From: Dyella solisilvae
Lineage (GTDB): Bacteria; Pseudomonadota; Gammaproteobacteria; Xanthomonadales; Rhodanobacteraceae
DNA length: 64,000 nucleotides
Assembly (NCBI RefSeq): GCF_003351225.1
Contig: NZ_QQSY01000002.1
Span: 148,066 to 212,065 of the forward strand
Reading direction: 5' to 3'
Made by a program: the position numbers and the translations under genes. The notes under the pieces are model-generated. The model was not told the origin of the DNA, did not search any database, and saw nothing but the letters and a program-made list of their open reading frames with translations. This document shows, in pieces, positions 34,082 to 43,378 of the stretch (position 1 is its first letter; each line of letters starts with the position of its first letter).

Positions 34082-34437
34082 GCGACAACGTTGCCTCCAT
34101 CGACCAGCGGCGCGCCCTGCGCAAGCGCGCCAACTTCACGGCAGTGGTCACCGACGTGATCAGCGGCCAACCCATCGGCCACCTGGGCAACCTGTCGGCC
34201 AACGGCATGCTGCTGATCAGCGCCCATCCGCCGCGCAGCGAAGCGGTCTACCAGGTCAGCGTGTCGCTGCCCGGCCTGGGCAGCTCGGCGCAGACCATCG
34301 AGGTGGGTATCCAGGAGCAGTGGCACGAACTGGCGGCCAGCCCCGGACAGATCTGGGCCGGCTACCGCATCGTGGCCATCGACGACGCCGACGCGGCCCT
34401 GCTCGATGCCTGGCTGGAGCAGCCCGGGCAGTCCTGA
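34078..34437 (+). CDS. PilZ domain protein
   Basis: Encodes 119 residues consisting of one PilZ domain. The N-terminal arginine motif reads RRALRKRANF and the second motif NLSANGM corresponds to (D/N)xSxxG, so both parts of the c-di-GMP site are present and binding is likely. It starts with GTG overlapping the DUF1631 stop (GTGA). Together the pair suggests a c-di-GMP-responsive unit; target unknown. Confidence 0.88.
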   Translation: MSDNVASIDQRRALRKRANFTAVVTDVISGQPIGHLGNLSANGMLLISAHPPRSEAVYQVSVSLPGLGSSAQTIEVGIQEQWHELAASPGQIWAGYRIVAIDDADAALLDAWLEQPGQS

Positions 34438-34623
34438 CCGCAGCCGCCGCGCCGGAACGCCCCGTGCGCAACCCGGCCCTCGCAAACGCCGTACGCCGGA
34501 ACCGCCGCGCGGCAGGTTCGCGCACAGGGCGACCTCCTGCATGACGACCGCGCGACTGGCAGCCGCGGCGAGGTCGCGCGATCATGTGGGGCTTCCCCGC
34601 CCGTCGATGCTTCCGGAGTAGTC

Positions 34624-35946
34624 ATGCACGATCGTCTCGCCCCGCTGTATTCCCAGCACCTGGCCACGCTGCGCGAACGTGCGGACAAGGCGCTCGCCCT
34701 CGGCGGGTTCGACCATCTGGTGATCGCCGCCAGCACGCCGCTGCGCAAGTTCCTTGACGACCAGGACTACCCGTTCGTCGCCAACCCGCATTTCCGCCAC
34801 TGGCTGCCGCTGACCGACACCCCGGGCAGCTGGATCGTGTACACGCCGGGCCACAAGCCGAAGCTGGTGTTCCTGCAGCCCAAGGACTACTGGCATGTCG
34901 TGCCTGACGCGCCTCACGGCTACTGGGTCGAACACTTCGAGATCGTGATCGAGCGCAACGCCGTCGATGCGGTGGCCCACTTGCCGGGCGAAAACACGCG
35001 TCGCGCCATCATCGGCCCGGAATGCCCTCCCGTGCCGGGCGCGGAGGCGAACAATCCGCAAGCCGTGCTCGACTACCTGCATTGGCACCGCTCGTACAAG
35101 ACGCCGTACGAGCTGGAGCTGATGCGCGAGGCAAGCCGCATCGGCACGCGCGCGCATCACGCCGCCGAGCAGGCCTACCGCGCCGGCGCCAGCGAGTTCG
35201 GCATCCAGATGGCTTACCTGGCCGCCGCCGGGCAGACCGAAGCGGAACTGCCCTATTCCAATATCGTGTGCCTCAACCAGCATGGCGCCGTGCTGCACTA
35301 CACCCACTTCGATCGCACGGCGCCGCTGCAAAGCCGCTCGTTTCTGATCGACGCCGGCGCCAGCGCCAGCGGCTACGCCAGTGACATCACCCGCACCTAC
35401 GCCGCGTATGGCCACAGCGAGTTCCAGGCGTTGATCGACAGCATGGACGCCGCCCAGCAGGGCTTCGCGGCCAAGGTGCGGGCCGGCCAGAGCTATCCGG
35501 AACTGCATATCCACGCCCACCACGTGCTCGCCAACGTGCTGCGCGAGCACGGCATCATCCGCATGAGCGCCGAGAGCGCGGTGGAGTCGGGCGTCACCTC
35601 GGCATTCTTCCCGCATGGCCTGGGCCACCCGATCGGCCTGCAGGTGCACGATGTGGCCGGCTTCCAGCAAAACGAGCGCGGCGGGACCATCGCCCGCCCG
35701 CCGGGCCATCCCTACCTGCGCATGACGCGCGTGCTGGAGCCGGGCATGGTGGTGACCATCGAGCCGGGTCTGTATTTCATCGACATGCTGCTGGATGAGT
35801 GGCGCGACAAGCCGGCGGGCCGCGACATCGACTGGGACAAGATCGACAAGTTCCGGCCTTACGGCGGCATCCGCATCGAGGATGACGTGGTGTGCACGGA
35901 TGGCGCGCCGGAAAACCTCACGCGCGATGCGTTTGCCCTGATCTGA
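34624..35946 (+). CDS. pepQ: Xaa-Pro dipeptidase
   Basis: Encodes 440 residues, the normal PepQ length. It is a cytosolic metallopeptidase of the M24 family that splits X-Pro dipeptides. The N-terminal domain includes LAPLYSQHLATLRERADKA, and the catalytic pita-bread domain shows the metal ligands in LIDAGASASGYASDITRTY, GLGHPIGLQVHDV, MVVTIEPGLYF and GIRIEDDVV. GGAG lies about five bases before the ATG. It converges with pepP 52 bp downstream, so two proline peptidases face each other. Confidence 0.96.
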   Translation: MHDRLAPLYSQHLATLRERADKALALGGFDHLVIAASTPLRKFLDDQDYPFVANPHFRHWLPLTDTPGSWIVYTPGHKPKLVFLQPKDYWHVVPDAPHGYWVEHFEIVIERNAVDAVAHLPGENTRRAIIGPECPPVPGAEANNPQAVLDYLHWHRSYKTPYELELMREASRIGTRAHHAAEQAYRAGASEFGIQMAYLAAAGQTEAELPYSNIVCLNQHGAVLHYTHFDRTAPLQSRSFLIDAGASASGYASDITRTYAAYGHSEFQALIDSMDAAQQGFAAKVRAGQSYPELHIHAHHVLANVLREHGIIRMSAESAVESGVTSAFFPHGLGHPIGLQVHDVAGFQQNERGGTIARPPGHPYLRMTRVLEPGMVVTIEPGLYFIDMLLDEWRDKPAGRDIDWDKIDKFRPYGGIRIEDDVVCTDGAPENLTRDAFALI

Positions 35947-35997
35947 TCCATGTTGTCGATGCTGCTGGCGCAGGGTCGACCTGCGCCAGCAGCACGA

Positions 35998-37308
35998 TCA
36001 GCGCGAAGCCAGCAGCGCCTCGATTTCGTCGGCATCCTTGGGCACGCCGGAAGTCAGCACATCGTTGCCGTCGCGGGTCACCGCCACGTCGTCCTCGATG
36101 CGGATGCCGATCCCGCGCCAGCGGGCATCCACGCTGACGTCGCCCGGCGGCACATAGATGCCCGGCTCGACCGTGACCACCATGCCCGGCTCCAGCAGCC
36201 GCGGCTCGCCATCCACGCGGTAGTCGCCCACGTCATGCACGTCCAGGCCCAGCCAGTGGCCCGTCTTGGAGGGGAAAAAGCGCTTGTAGCTACCCTCGGC
36301 GATGGCTGCGTCCGCGTCGCCCTTGATCAGCCCCAGCGCGCACAGGCCCTCGGCGATCACCCGCACCGCCACCTCGTGCGCGGCGTTGAAGTCACGGCCC
36401 GGCAGCACCTCGTCGATGGCCGCCATCTGGGCGGCCAGCACCACCTCGTAGAGCGCTCGCTGTTCGCGCGAGTAACGGCCGCCGACGGGAAAGGTGCGGG
36501 TGATGTCGGACGCATAGCAGTCCACTTCGGCGCCGGCGTCCACCAGCAGCAACTCGCCCTCGCGCAAGGTCGCGCGATTGGCGGTGTAGTGCATCACGCA
36601 GGCATTGGCGCCGCCGGCGACGATGGGCGGGAAAGCCGGCACCGCACCGCGGCTGCGCATCACGCGCAGGATTTCGGCCTCCACTTCGTATTCATGGCGA
36701 CCGCTGAGCGCCGCCCGCATCGCCGCCAGGTGCGCGTCCGCGGCGATGTCGGCGGACGTGCGCATCAGCTTCAGTTCGCCGCGCGATTTGTACAGCCGCA
36801 GATCGTGCAGCAGATGACCCAGCGCGACGAATTCCTTGGGCACCACGCCACCGCCACGCAGCTGACGCAGTCGGCGCATCCAGCCCAGCAGGCGGGCGTC
36901 GAATTCCGGTTCGCGGCCGAAGTGGCAGTACACCCTGCCCCGGCCTTCGATCATGCCGGGCAGGATGTCATCGATGTCATCGATCGGGAAAGCATCGTCC
37001 ATGCCGTGCTGGCTGACTGCCCGCTCGGTACCGATGGACTCGCCATGCCAGCGCTCGTGCGCTTCGTCACGCTCGCGGCAGAACAGCACCGCCTCGCCAT
37101 GCTTGCGGCCCGGCAGCAGCGCCAGCACCGCGTCCGGCTCGGGGAAGCCGGCGAGGTAGTGCAGATCCGAATCCTGCCGGTACGGCCAGTTGGCATCGGC
37201 GTTGCGCACGCGCTCGGGCGCGGCGGCGATCAGCAGCACGGCATCTTCGCCCGCCATGCGCATCAGCTGGCGGCGACGGCGGGCGAATTCCTCGGGCGAG
37301 ATGCTCAA
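35998..37308 (-). CDS. pepP: Xaa-Pro aminopeptidase (aminopeptidase P)
   Basis: Encodes 436 residues from a TTG at 37308. The enzyme removes an N-terminal residue preceding proline. The M24 metal ligands are seen in LLVDAGAEVDCYASDITRTF, TGHWLGLDVHDVG, MVVTVEPGIYVPPG and GIGIRIEDDVAV. TTG is chosen because it overlaps the stop of the upstream UPF0149 gene (TTGA) and makes the N-terminus LSISPEEFARRRRQL match E. coli PepP (MSEISRQEFQRRR). The only in-frame ATG upstream (37347) would add 13 residues inside that gene. Confidence 0.94.
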   Translation of the reverse strand: MSISPEEFARRRRQLMRMAGEDAVLLIAAAPERVRNADANWPYRQDSDLHYLAGFPEPDAVLALLPGRKHGEAVLFCRERDEAHERWHGESIGTERAVSQHGMDDAFPIDDIDDILPGMIEGRGRVYCHFGREPEFDARLLGWMRRLRQLRGGGVVPKEFVALGHLLHDLRLYKSRGELKLMRTSADIAADAHLAAMRAALSGRHEYEVEAEILRVMRSRGAVPAFPPIVAGGANACVMHYTANRATLREGELLLVDAGAEVDCYASDITRTFPVGGRYSREQRALYEVVLAAQMAAIDEVLPGRDFNAAHEVAVRVIAEGLCALGLIKGDADAAIAEGSYKRFFPSKTGHWLGLDVHDVGDYRVDGEPRLLEPGMVVTVEPGIYVPPGDVSVDARWRGIGIRIEDDVAVTRDGNDVLTSGVPKDADEIEALLASR

Positions 37309-37868
37309 TGCACGGTGTCGCTGGGTTGGGACGGCGGCCTGGCGCACTCGGCGAACAGCAACATGGCGCCCATGCGCACGAATTCGTGCACCTCGATCAG
37401 GGCATCCTCATCCTCACCCTCGTCGCCGAAATCGAACGACGACGAGGCGATGGTGGCGAGGTCACGCAGGATCTCCTGCGCCTCGTCGGACAGCTTGCCG
37501 TGCGCCTCGGCGCCAGCCAGACCGAAACCGCCGAGGAAACCACGGCACCAGTCAACCAGCGCGTCCGCGCGCTCGGGCAGCGGGCGATCGTCGGGCGGCA
37601 GCAGCGGCTCAAAGCCCAACTCCGGGTCGGCCAGCTCCGCGCCGGTCTGCTTGACCAGGCGCTCGAGGAAGATCTGGTCCGCCGCCGACGGGGTGGCCGC
37701 CTCGGCATCCAGGTGCAGGGTCTCAATCACGGACTGCCTGCCGACGCGGCCTCCGCCTGCCAGGAAACCGCAAAGCGATCCATGCAGTTCGGCGGGGTCC
37801 ACGCCCAGCTTCAGGCGGCCGACGGCGGCGTCCAGTTCGTCATAGCCGATGATCTCGTTCGCGGCCAT
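37305..37868 (-). CDS. UPF0149 (YgfB/YecA-like) family protein
   Basis: Encodes 187 residues of the UPF0149 family. Typical parts are YDELDAAVGRLKLGVDPAELHGSLCGFLAG at the start (cut here for length), WCRGFLGGFGLAG, and an acidic DFGDEGEDEDALIEVHEFVR region. In E. coli and Pseudomonas relatives lie next to pepP and zapA, as here, and one member (YgfB) is linked to gene control in Pseudomonas. Its molecular role here is not known. It is translationally coupled to pepP. Confidence 0.9.
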   Translation of the reverse strand: MAANEIIGYDELDAAVGRLKLGVDPAELHGSLCGFLAGGGRVGRQSVIETLHLDAEAATPSAADQIFLERLVKQTGAELADPELGFEPLLPPDDRPLPERADALVDWCRGFLGGFGLAGAEAHGKLSDEAQEILRDLATIASSSFDFGDEGEDEDALIEVHEFVRMGAMLLFAECARPPSQPSDTVH

Positions 37869-37969
37869 GGGGCACTCCTTTCAAGGCAAGTTCGCAGTTT
37901 AATGCAGGGCCTGGCGAAACGCCGCCGAGCCTGCTGAATTCGCCAATCCTCCTGCTATAGTTCCTTTCC

Positions 37970-38209
37970 ATGAGCGCGCCCGATCCCGTCAAGCCAGACC
38001 CCGTCAAGCAGGAGCTTGCAGCCCTCGGCGAACAGGTCGACCGGTTGCTGGATACCGTGCGTCGCCTCTCCGAAGAGAACCGCAGCCTGCGCCACAGCCA
38101 GGAACACCTGGCCAGCGAGCGCGCAGGCCTGATGGCCCGCAACGAGCAGGCGCGCAGCCGCGTCGAAGCGATGATCCAGCGACTGAAGGCGCTCGAGAAC
38201 AATGGCTGA
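37970..38209 (+). CDS. TIGR02449-like coiled-coil protein upstream of zapA
   Basis: Encodes 79 residues, almost entirely a coiled coil (heptads through QELAALGEQVDRLLDTVRRL and onward to the end). Small coiled-coil proteins of this family sit before zapA in many gammaproteobacteria and resemble ZapB in size and form. A cell-division role is inferred from position. Its end overlaps the zapA start by eight bases. Confidence 0.85.
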   Translation: MSAPDPVKPDPVKQELAALGEQVDRLLDTVRRLSEENRSLRHSQEHLASERAGLMARNEQARSRVEAMIQRLKALENNG

Positions 38210-38525
38210 GAACAACGCGGGCGCCACTCCCAACGAACCGGTCGCCCTGCGACTGGTCGATCGAGAATTTCTCATCGCCTGTGCGCCGGAAGAGCGCGAA
38301 GGCCTGCTGGAATCGGCCGCCTACCTCGATCGCAAGATGCGCGAGCTGCGCGCCAATGCAAGGGCCCCGGGCTTCGATCGCCTGGCGGTGCTGGCCGCGA
38401 TCAGCGTGACGCACGAATTCCTCGCCTTGCGCAAGCAGCACACCGGCACTGATCAGAGCGTGACTGACGGCCTGGCCAATTTGCGTCGCAAGCTTGAAGC
38501 CGCACTGGACGCCCACATAAAATAG
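38202..38525 (+). CDS. zapA: Cell division protein ZapA
   Basis: Encodes 107 residues. ZapA binds FtsZ and cross-links its filaments at midcell. The N-terminal domain carries ALRLVDREFLIACAPEERE and LLESAAYLDRKMRELR, followed by a C-terminal dimerisation helix (GLANLRRKLEAALDAHIK). It overlaps the preceding coiled-coil gene and is directly followed by 6S RNA and fau, the standard zapA-ssrS-fau order. Confidence 0.95.
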   Translation: MAENNAGATPNEPVALRLVDREFLIACAPEEREGLLESAAYLDRKMRELRANARAPGFDRLAVLAAISVTHEFLALRKQHTGTDQSVTDGLANLRRKLEAALDAHIK

Positions 38526-38530
38526 TCCAC

Positions 38531-38720
38531 GGCGTTTTCTGCGGTGTGCGCCAGCACACTCTTACATTTGCCTTGTTCCTAAATACGGCCCCGGGTCGGC
38601 TTTTCATCGGTTGTTGTGCATGTCCGCCGCGCGCGGAAAGCCTTGAGACCATGTAGCTCTCCCACCTGATCCATCGTGGATCAAGGTCGTTTGGTGGGCA
38701 GCGGCATCGCGGTTAACGCC
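38531..38720 (+). ncRNA. ssrS: 6S RNA
   Basis: About 190 nt between zapA and fau, the conserved site of ssrS. 6S RNA mimics an open promoter and sequesters the sigma-70 RNA polymerase holoenzyme in stationary phase. The ends pair: GGCGTT (38531-38536) with AACGCC (38715-38720), then CTGCGGTGT with GCATCGCGG. The inner stem near the 3' half shows CCTGATCCATCGTGGATCAAGG, shortened here to its two arms TGATCCA and TGGATCA. Exact mature ends are not certain. Confidence 0.88.
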
Positions 38721-38881
38721 ACCTCATTCCCCATCGCACGGCGCCTCAGGGCGCCGTGCGGCACAGGGCCACCCGCAGGCCCGCCCAAGCCGGATCCCCA
38801 TCTTCGCGTCTCATCCCGGCCAAGGGCGAACGACGCGAACTATGGAAAAATACGCGGCAGGCTTTTCAAGGAGACGCGCAC

Positions 38882-39498
38882 GTGGACGCCATCGCCCAGC
38901 GACGCGAACTACGCCGGCAACTGGCCGGCCAGCGCCGCGCACTGACGCCCCCGCAGCGGATCGCCGCGGCCCAGGGCCTGCGGCGCAGCCTCGAGCAGCT
39001 ACCTGAATACCTGACTGATGCCCGCGTGGCCGGATACTGGGCCTGCGACGGCGAGCTTCCGCTGAATCTGGTGATTCCGCCGCTGGCCACCCGCAGCCAA
39101 CAGTTCCTGTTGCCGGTGATCGGCCCCAACCACCACCTGCGCTTCGCCCCGTGGCAGGCCGGGCAGGACGTGGCGCCCAATCGCTACGGGATCCCGGAAC
39201 CGACTACGCCCACCGAATTGCTCGAACCGTTCCAACTGGACCTGGTGCTGGTGCCCCTGCTGGCGTTTGACCGCCGCGGCAACCGCCTGGGTACCGGTGG
39301 CGGTTTTTATGATCGCGCCTTCGGCTTCCTCAATGACCAGGTCCGCCCCACCGAACCGCTGCTGGTGGGCATCGCCTATGCTTTCCAGGAGCTGCCGCTA
39401 ATCGACGAGCAGCCCTGGGACGTACCGCTGGACTACATCGCCACCGACCGCGAACTGATCGACTGCCACGCCCACGGCGAGGACGGAGAAGCCCACGC

Positions 39499-39502
<4 letters not shown>
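38882..39502 (+). CDS. fau: 5-formyltetrahydrofolate cyclo-ligase
   Basis: Encodes 206 residues from GTG 38882. The enzyme converts 5-formyl-THF to 5,10-methenyl-THF with ATP. Family marks: the N-terminal RRELRRQLAGQRRAL, PLLAFDRRGNRLGTGGGFYDR (the ATP/substrate loop) and LLVGIAYAFQE. GTG is chosen because AAGGAG lies nine bases before it; an ATG at 38756 would reach back towards the 6S RNA. It follows 6S RNA (as ygfA/fau in E. coli) and overlaps the EVE-domain gene by four bases (ATGA). Confidence 0.94.
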
Positions 39503-39963
<461 letters not shown>

Positions 39964-39988
39964 TTTCCCCTCCTACCGGAACCTACCC

Positions 39989-40630
39989 ATGAGCAACGCC
40001 AACGAAAAACGCCAGGCCGGCGAAGCCGCCATCCGCTACGTGGAGGACGGCGCCATCGTCGGCGTCGGCACCGGTTCCACTGTCGCCTACTTCATCGACG
40101 CGCTGGCGGACCTGAAGGACCGCATCCAAGGCGCCGTGTCGAGCTCCGAACAGTCCACCGCGCACCTCAAGCGGCTGGGCATCCCGGTGCTTGATCTCAA
40201 CGCCACCGGCTCGCTCACGCTTTACGTGGATGGCGCCGACGAATGCGACCCGCACAAGCGCCTGATCAAGGGCGGCGGCGCCGCGCTCACGCGCGAGAAG
40301 ATCGTGGCCGAGGCCAGCGACAAGTTCGTGTGCATCATCGACTCCAGCAAAAAGGTCGACGTGCTGGGCAAGTTTCCGCTGCCGATCGAGGTCATCCCGA
40401 TGGCGCGCAGCCTGATCGGTCGCGAGATCGTCAAGCGTGGCGGCAATCCGGTGTGGCGCGACGGCGTGGTCACCGACAACGGCAACTGGATCATCGACGT
40501 GCATGGCTGGCAGATCGTCGATCCGGTGTCGCTGGAGAACGATCTCAACCAGATCCCCGGCATCGTCAGCGTCGGTCTGTTCGCGCGCCGTGCGGCGGAT
40601 GTGGTGTTGGTGGGTGACAAGCTGCTCTGA
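39989..40630 (+). CDS. rpiA: Ribose-5-phosphate isomerase A
   Basis: Encodes 213 residues. It interconverts ribose 5-phosphate and ribulose 5-phosphate in the pentose phosphate pathway. Family signatures: [43 protein letters not shown] (given here as two parts: DGADECD and [12 protein letters not shown]), with the catalytic Asp, Glu and Lys. It is the last gene of the zapA-fau-EVE-rpiA run and is followed by a strong terminator. Confidence 0.96.
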   Translation: MSNANEKRQAGEAAIRYVEDGAIVGVGTGSTVAYFIDALADLKDRIQGAVSSSEQSTAHLKRLGIPVLDLNATGSLTLYVDGADECDPHKRLIKGGGAALTREKIVAEASDKFVCIIDSSKKVDVLGKFPLPIEVIPMARSLIGREIVKRGGNPVWRDGVVTDNGNWIIDVHGWQIVDPVSLENDLNQIPGIVSVGLFARRAADVVLVGDKLL

Positions 40631-40658
40631 CGCCAGCATTTTAAATCTGACCCGATCG

Positions 40659-40687
40659 AACGCCCTGCGCCTGCCGCGGGGCGTTTT
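40659..40687 (+). terminator. Intrinsic terminator of rpiA
   Basis: AACGCCCTGCG pairs with CGCGGGGCGTT around a five-base loop (CCTGC), followed by TTTT. Confidence 0.85.
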
Positions 40688-40861
40688 CGTTGGCGCCGCC
40701 CGCAGGGGTACCGCACGGCGATGGTGTTCCCGCGCTCGCCGGGGCGGCTCTGCATGCATCGTCGGCATACGCGAATCCTGCGTATCGACCGCGCATGGCA
40801 ATCAGGCAACGGCACACCGGCCAGTGCACACGGCAACAAAGCGCAATGCACACGCCACGGC

Positions 40862-40893
40862 AAAACGCCTCCCGGTTTCCCGGGAGGCGCCTT
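40862..40893 (-). terminator. Intrinsic terminator of the sedolisin gene
   Basis: On the minus strand CGCCTCCCGGG pairs with CCGGGAGGCG and is followed by TTTT, about 35 bp past the stop codon. Confidence 0.85.
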
Positions 40894-40925
40894 GGTTTCA
40901 AGCATCCACTTACACGATCAGGCCA

Positions 40926-43067
40926 TCATGGCCATGCGTTCACCAGGTTGGCCGCATTGACCGAGCCGATGCCTGTGGCGAAGTCCCAGCCGGTGCCCGT
41001 GCCATACGCCTTGGCATAGCTGGTGGTCGAGGTCGACAGCACGCCGTACGTGCCCGAGGGGCGGTAGCAGCTGTGCGTGCCGGTGCAGTCCAGGTCGATA
41101 TCGCCCAGGGTCACGTCATAGAAGATGCAGCTCGCCCCGGCGCCGTTGCCGTTGCTGGAGTTGCACGAGCTGCTGCCGCTGCTGCCGTACTCGGTGGCGG
41201 CGAGCGAATACAGCGTCGGGTTCGGGTTGCCCACGCTGGCGCCGATCTTCTGGTTCACCAACGCCTGGATGCCCGCCATGATCGGTGACGCGAACGAGGT
41301 GCCACCGGCGCCCGCCCAGGCGCTCGGCGCGCCCGTGCAAGCCACGCCGCCGCCCGCCGTGTTGGTGTAGCAGTAGACGTAGTAGTGGCCCCACACACCG
41401 TTGGCGGCAAACAGCGAGACGTCCGGGATGTCACGCACGCCATCGGCAGGGTTGCCGAGGAAGCCAGACTGCCAGGAAGGCTTCGCCGTGCCTTTGCAAG
41501 TACCGCTTACCACGCCGCTGGTGGTGGCCGTGCCACTCGCGCAACCACTGGGACCGCCACTGCCGGACGCGGTGGTCAGGTAGTAGGCCTTGCCGGTGGC
41601 GCTGTTGCAGAAGCCGCTGGTGCCGTACGGCGTGCTGTAGCCGCTCTTGGTGCTGATGAGCACGCTGGCGCAGGAGTCGTTCCACGGGATTTCCGGGACG
41701 TACGACAACGCCGAGCCATAGGTCGAGCCGTTGGTGGAGCTCCAGTACGAACTGTTGGTGCCGGCATAGGTATCGCCGAAATCGGTGCCGCCCACCGCCA
41801 CGTTGTACGGGGTGGAGGCGAAACCGCTCACGCCGATGCCATGCGTCGCCTTGGTCTGGTTGGCGTCGCAGCTCGCCGCGCCTTCGTCACCGGAGGACAC
41901 GAACACCGAGACGCCTTCCGCCGCCGCCTGCTGATAGGTGGAGACGTACGCCGCATTGGCCGTGGCCCCATTCGCCGCCTCGCACTCGCCATAGCTCACG
42001 CTCATGATGGCCGGCGGCGTGCCGGACGCATTGATGAGGTTCTGGATGGCGATCAGGCCACCGAAGGTCGTGGTGGTGTCCTTGCACGAAGCCAGCTCCA
42101 GCGTCGCGCCCGGCGCCGCGGCGCCGGCCCATTCCACATCCAGTTCGGCTTCGCCGTCATTGCCCGTCACCACGCCCGGATTGGTGCAGCTGCCCGGGTG
42201 AACCTGGGTGAAGGTCGCCGTCGGCAAGCCGAAGGTCGAGCGGAAGGTCGTGATATCGGCGGTCGAGTACACGTTGGTGTCCTCGATCAGCACGATGGTC
42301 TGGCCCGTACCGGTGATGCCCGCGTTGAACAGCGGCGTGAAGTTGTAGATCTTGGCCAGGTCGGCCGGCACCACCGCCTGATAGGTGCTGCCGCTGCTGG
42401 TGAAGGTGTAATCACTGTGCGGCTTGAAGTTCGTATGCGGGCGGAAGTCGTGCAGCGACACCAGACCCTGCACCACGCCAGCGAACGCCGCCGGAATCTG
42501 CGGATCGCTCATGTTGGCGATGTGCGCGACATTGCCCACGTTCAGGTGGTGGATCTCGGTGCGGAAGGCGCTGCGCACCTGCCCCGCGGTACCCGAGAAG
42601 TCGATCATGGTGCCGCCGGGATAGACCTGGTTCACCGTGAAGCCGTGTGACTTCAGCCAGCTCGTCACCGCATCGATGTCCAGCTGCGAGGGCCCGTACT
42701 GCTGGCCGAACTGTTCGGCCGTCAGCCACTGGCGGTAGTTCGGCGAACCCTTGGTCTGCTGCGCCTGCATGAACTGCTCAAGCGCGGTCTCGCGATCGGC
42801 GGGGCGCTTCAACAGCAGCTGCAGATGCTCCAGCGACTGGCTGTCGGCGACCGCGCCGCGGTCGTTTTCCGCCGTAGCGAACGGCGACACGTTGCCCGGC
42901 AACGAGACGCGATCGTTGTCGTTGGGCGCCTGCTTCACCTGGGGCGCGGACAGCAGACCAATGGTCCCTGCCTGTGCGTGCGTGGCATAGGTGGCGCCCA
43001 TGCCTGCCGCCAACAGCGTAAGCAGTGCTCTCGCGGTCACCCGACCGCATGTGGATTTGAATCTCAC
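40926..43067 (-). CDS. Secreted S53 family (sedolisin/kumamolisin-type) protease
   Basis: Encodes 713 residues from GTG 43067, which has GGAGG about seven bases upstream. A signal peptide (about 1-33, ending in AQA) is followed by the inhibitory pro-domain (about 60-215; DRETALEQFMQAQQT, SPNYRQWLTAEQFG) and the catalytic domain. The acid-protease triad appears as Glu306 and Asp310 in GNDGEAELDVEWAG, with the serine in GGTSFASPIMAG. S53 enzymes are serine-carboxyl peptidases, usually active at low pH. Several Cys pairs (SCASVL, SGFCNS, GCASG, TGTHSCYRP) suggest disulfides. No partner gene lies nearby; it has its own terminator. Probably a secreted nutritional protease. Confidence 0.93.
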   Translation of the reverse strand: MRFKSTCGRVTARALLTLLAAGMGATYATHAQAGTIGLLSAPQVKQAPNDNDRVSLPGNVSPFATAENDRGAVADSQSLEHLQLLLKRPADRETALEQFMQAQQTKGSPNYRQWLTAEQFGQQYGPSQLDIDAVTSWLKSHGFTVNQVYPGGTMIDFSGTAGQVRSAFRTEIHHLNVGNVAHIANMSDPQIPAAFAGVVQGLVSLHDFRPHTNFKPHSDYTFTSSGSTYQAVVPADLAKIYNFTPLFNAGITGTGQTIVLIEDTNVYSTADITTFRSTFGLPTATFTQVHPGSCTNPGVVTGNDGEAELDVEWAGAAAPGATLELASCKDTTTTFGGLIAIQNLINASGTPPAIMSVSYGECEAANGATANAAYVSTYQQAAAEGVSVFVSSGDEGAASCDANQTKATHGIGVSGFASTPYNVAVGGTDFGDTYAGTNSSYWSSTNGSTYGSALSYVPEIPWNDSCASVLISTKSGYSTPYGTSGFCNSATGKAYYLTTASGSGGPSGCASGTATTSGVVSGTCKGTAKPSWQSGFLGNPADGVRDIPDVSLFAANGVWGHYYVYCYTNTAGGGVACTGAPSAWAGAGGTSFASPIMAGIQALVNQKIGASVGNPNPTLYSLAATEYGSSGSSSCNSSNGNGAGASCIFYDVTLGDIDLDCTGTHSCYRPSGTYGVLSTSTTSYAKAYGTGTGWDFATGIGSVNAANLVNAWP

Positions 43068-43378
43068 GTTGCTTCCTCCCACGAAAAGGTTTCGGAAAGG
43101 TCGTCCGGACGCACGACGCCAACGCCCCCTACGTTGAGGGTGGCCCATGGACCTACGCAAGAAATTGCTTTGCCGCCTCCCATACGACGCGGCCAGAGAA
43201 AGGCCGAGCGGCTTTTCCATCGTTACGGGCCGTTTGCTTTCGTCCACCTTTCAGTCGGCAGGAACGACGTCCAAATCTCACCGATTCTGCGACAAACATC
43301 ACGCATGTCGCTTTTTCGATACACATGAACTTGCGATGGGCGGAACAAGATCCTGTAGGCGCGATGCTGGATGGACGT
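43068..43378. other. Intergenic region upstream of the sedolisin gene
   Basis: About 311 bp between two minus-strand genes (MFS exporter upstream, sedolisin downstream). It must hold the sedolisin promoter. I see no clear promoter pair or strong terminator for the exporter gene. Open frames here look spurious. Confidence 0.5.

Noticed and set aside
35998-37347. ATG 37347 as the start of pepP
   Set aside because: It would lie inside the upstream gene; the TTG at 37308 overlaps its stop codon and gives the expected N-terminus.
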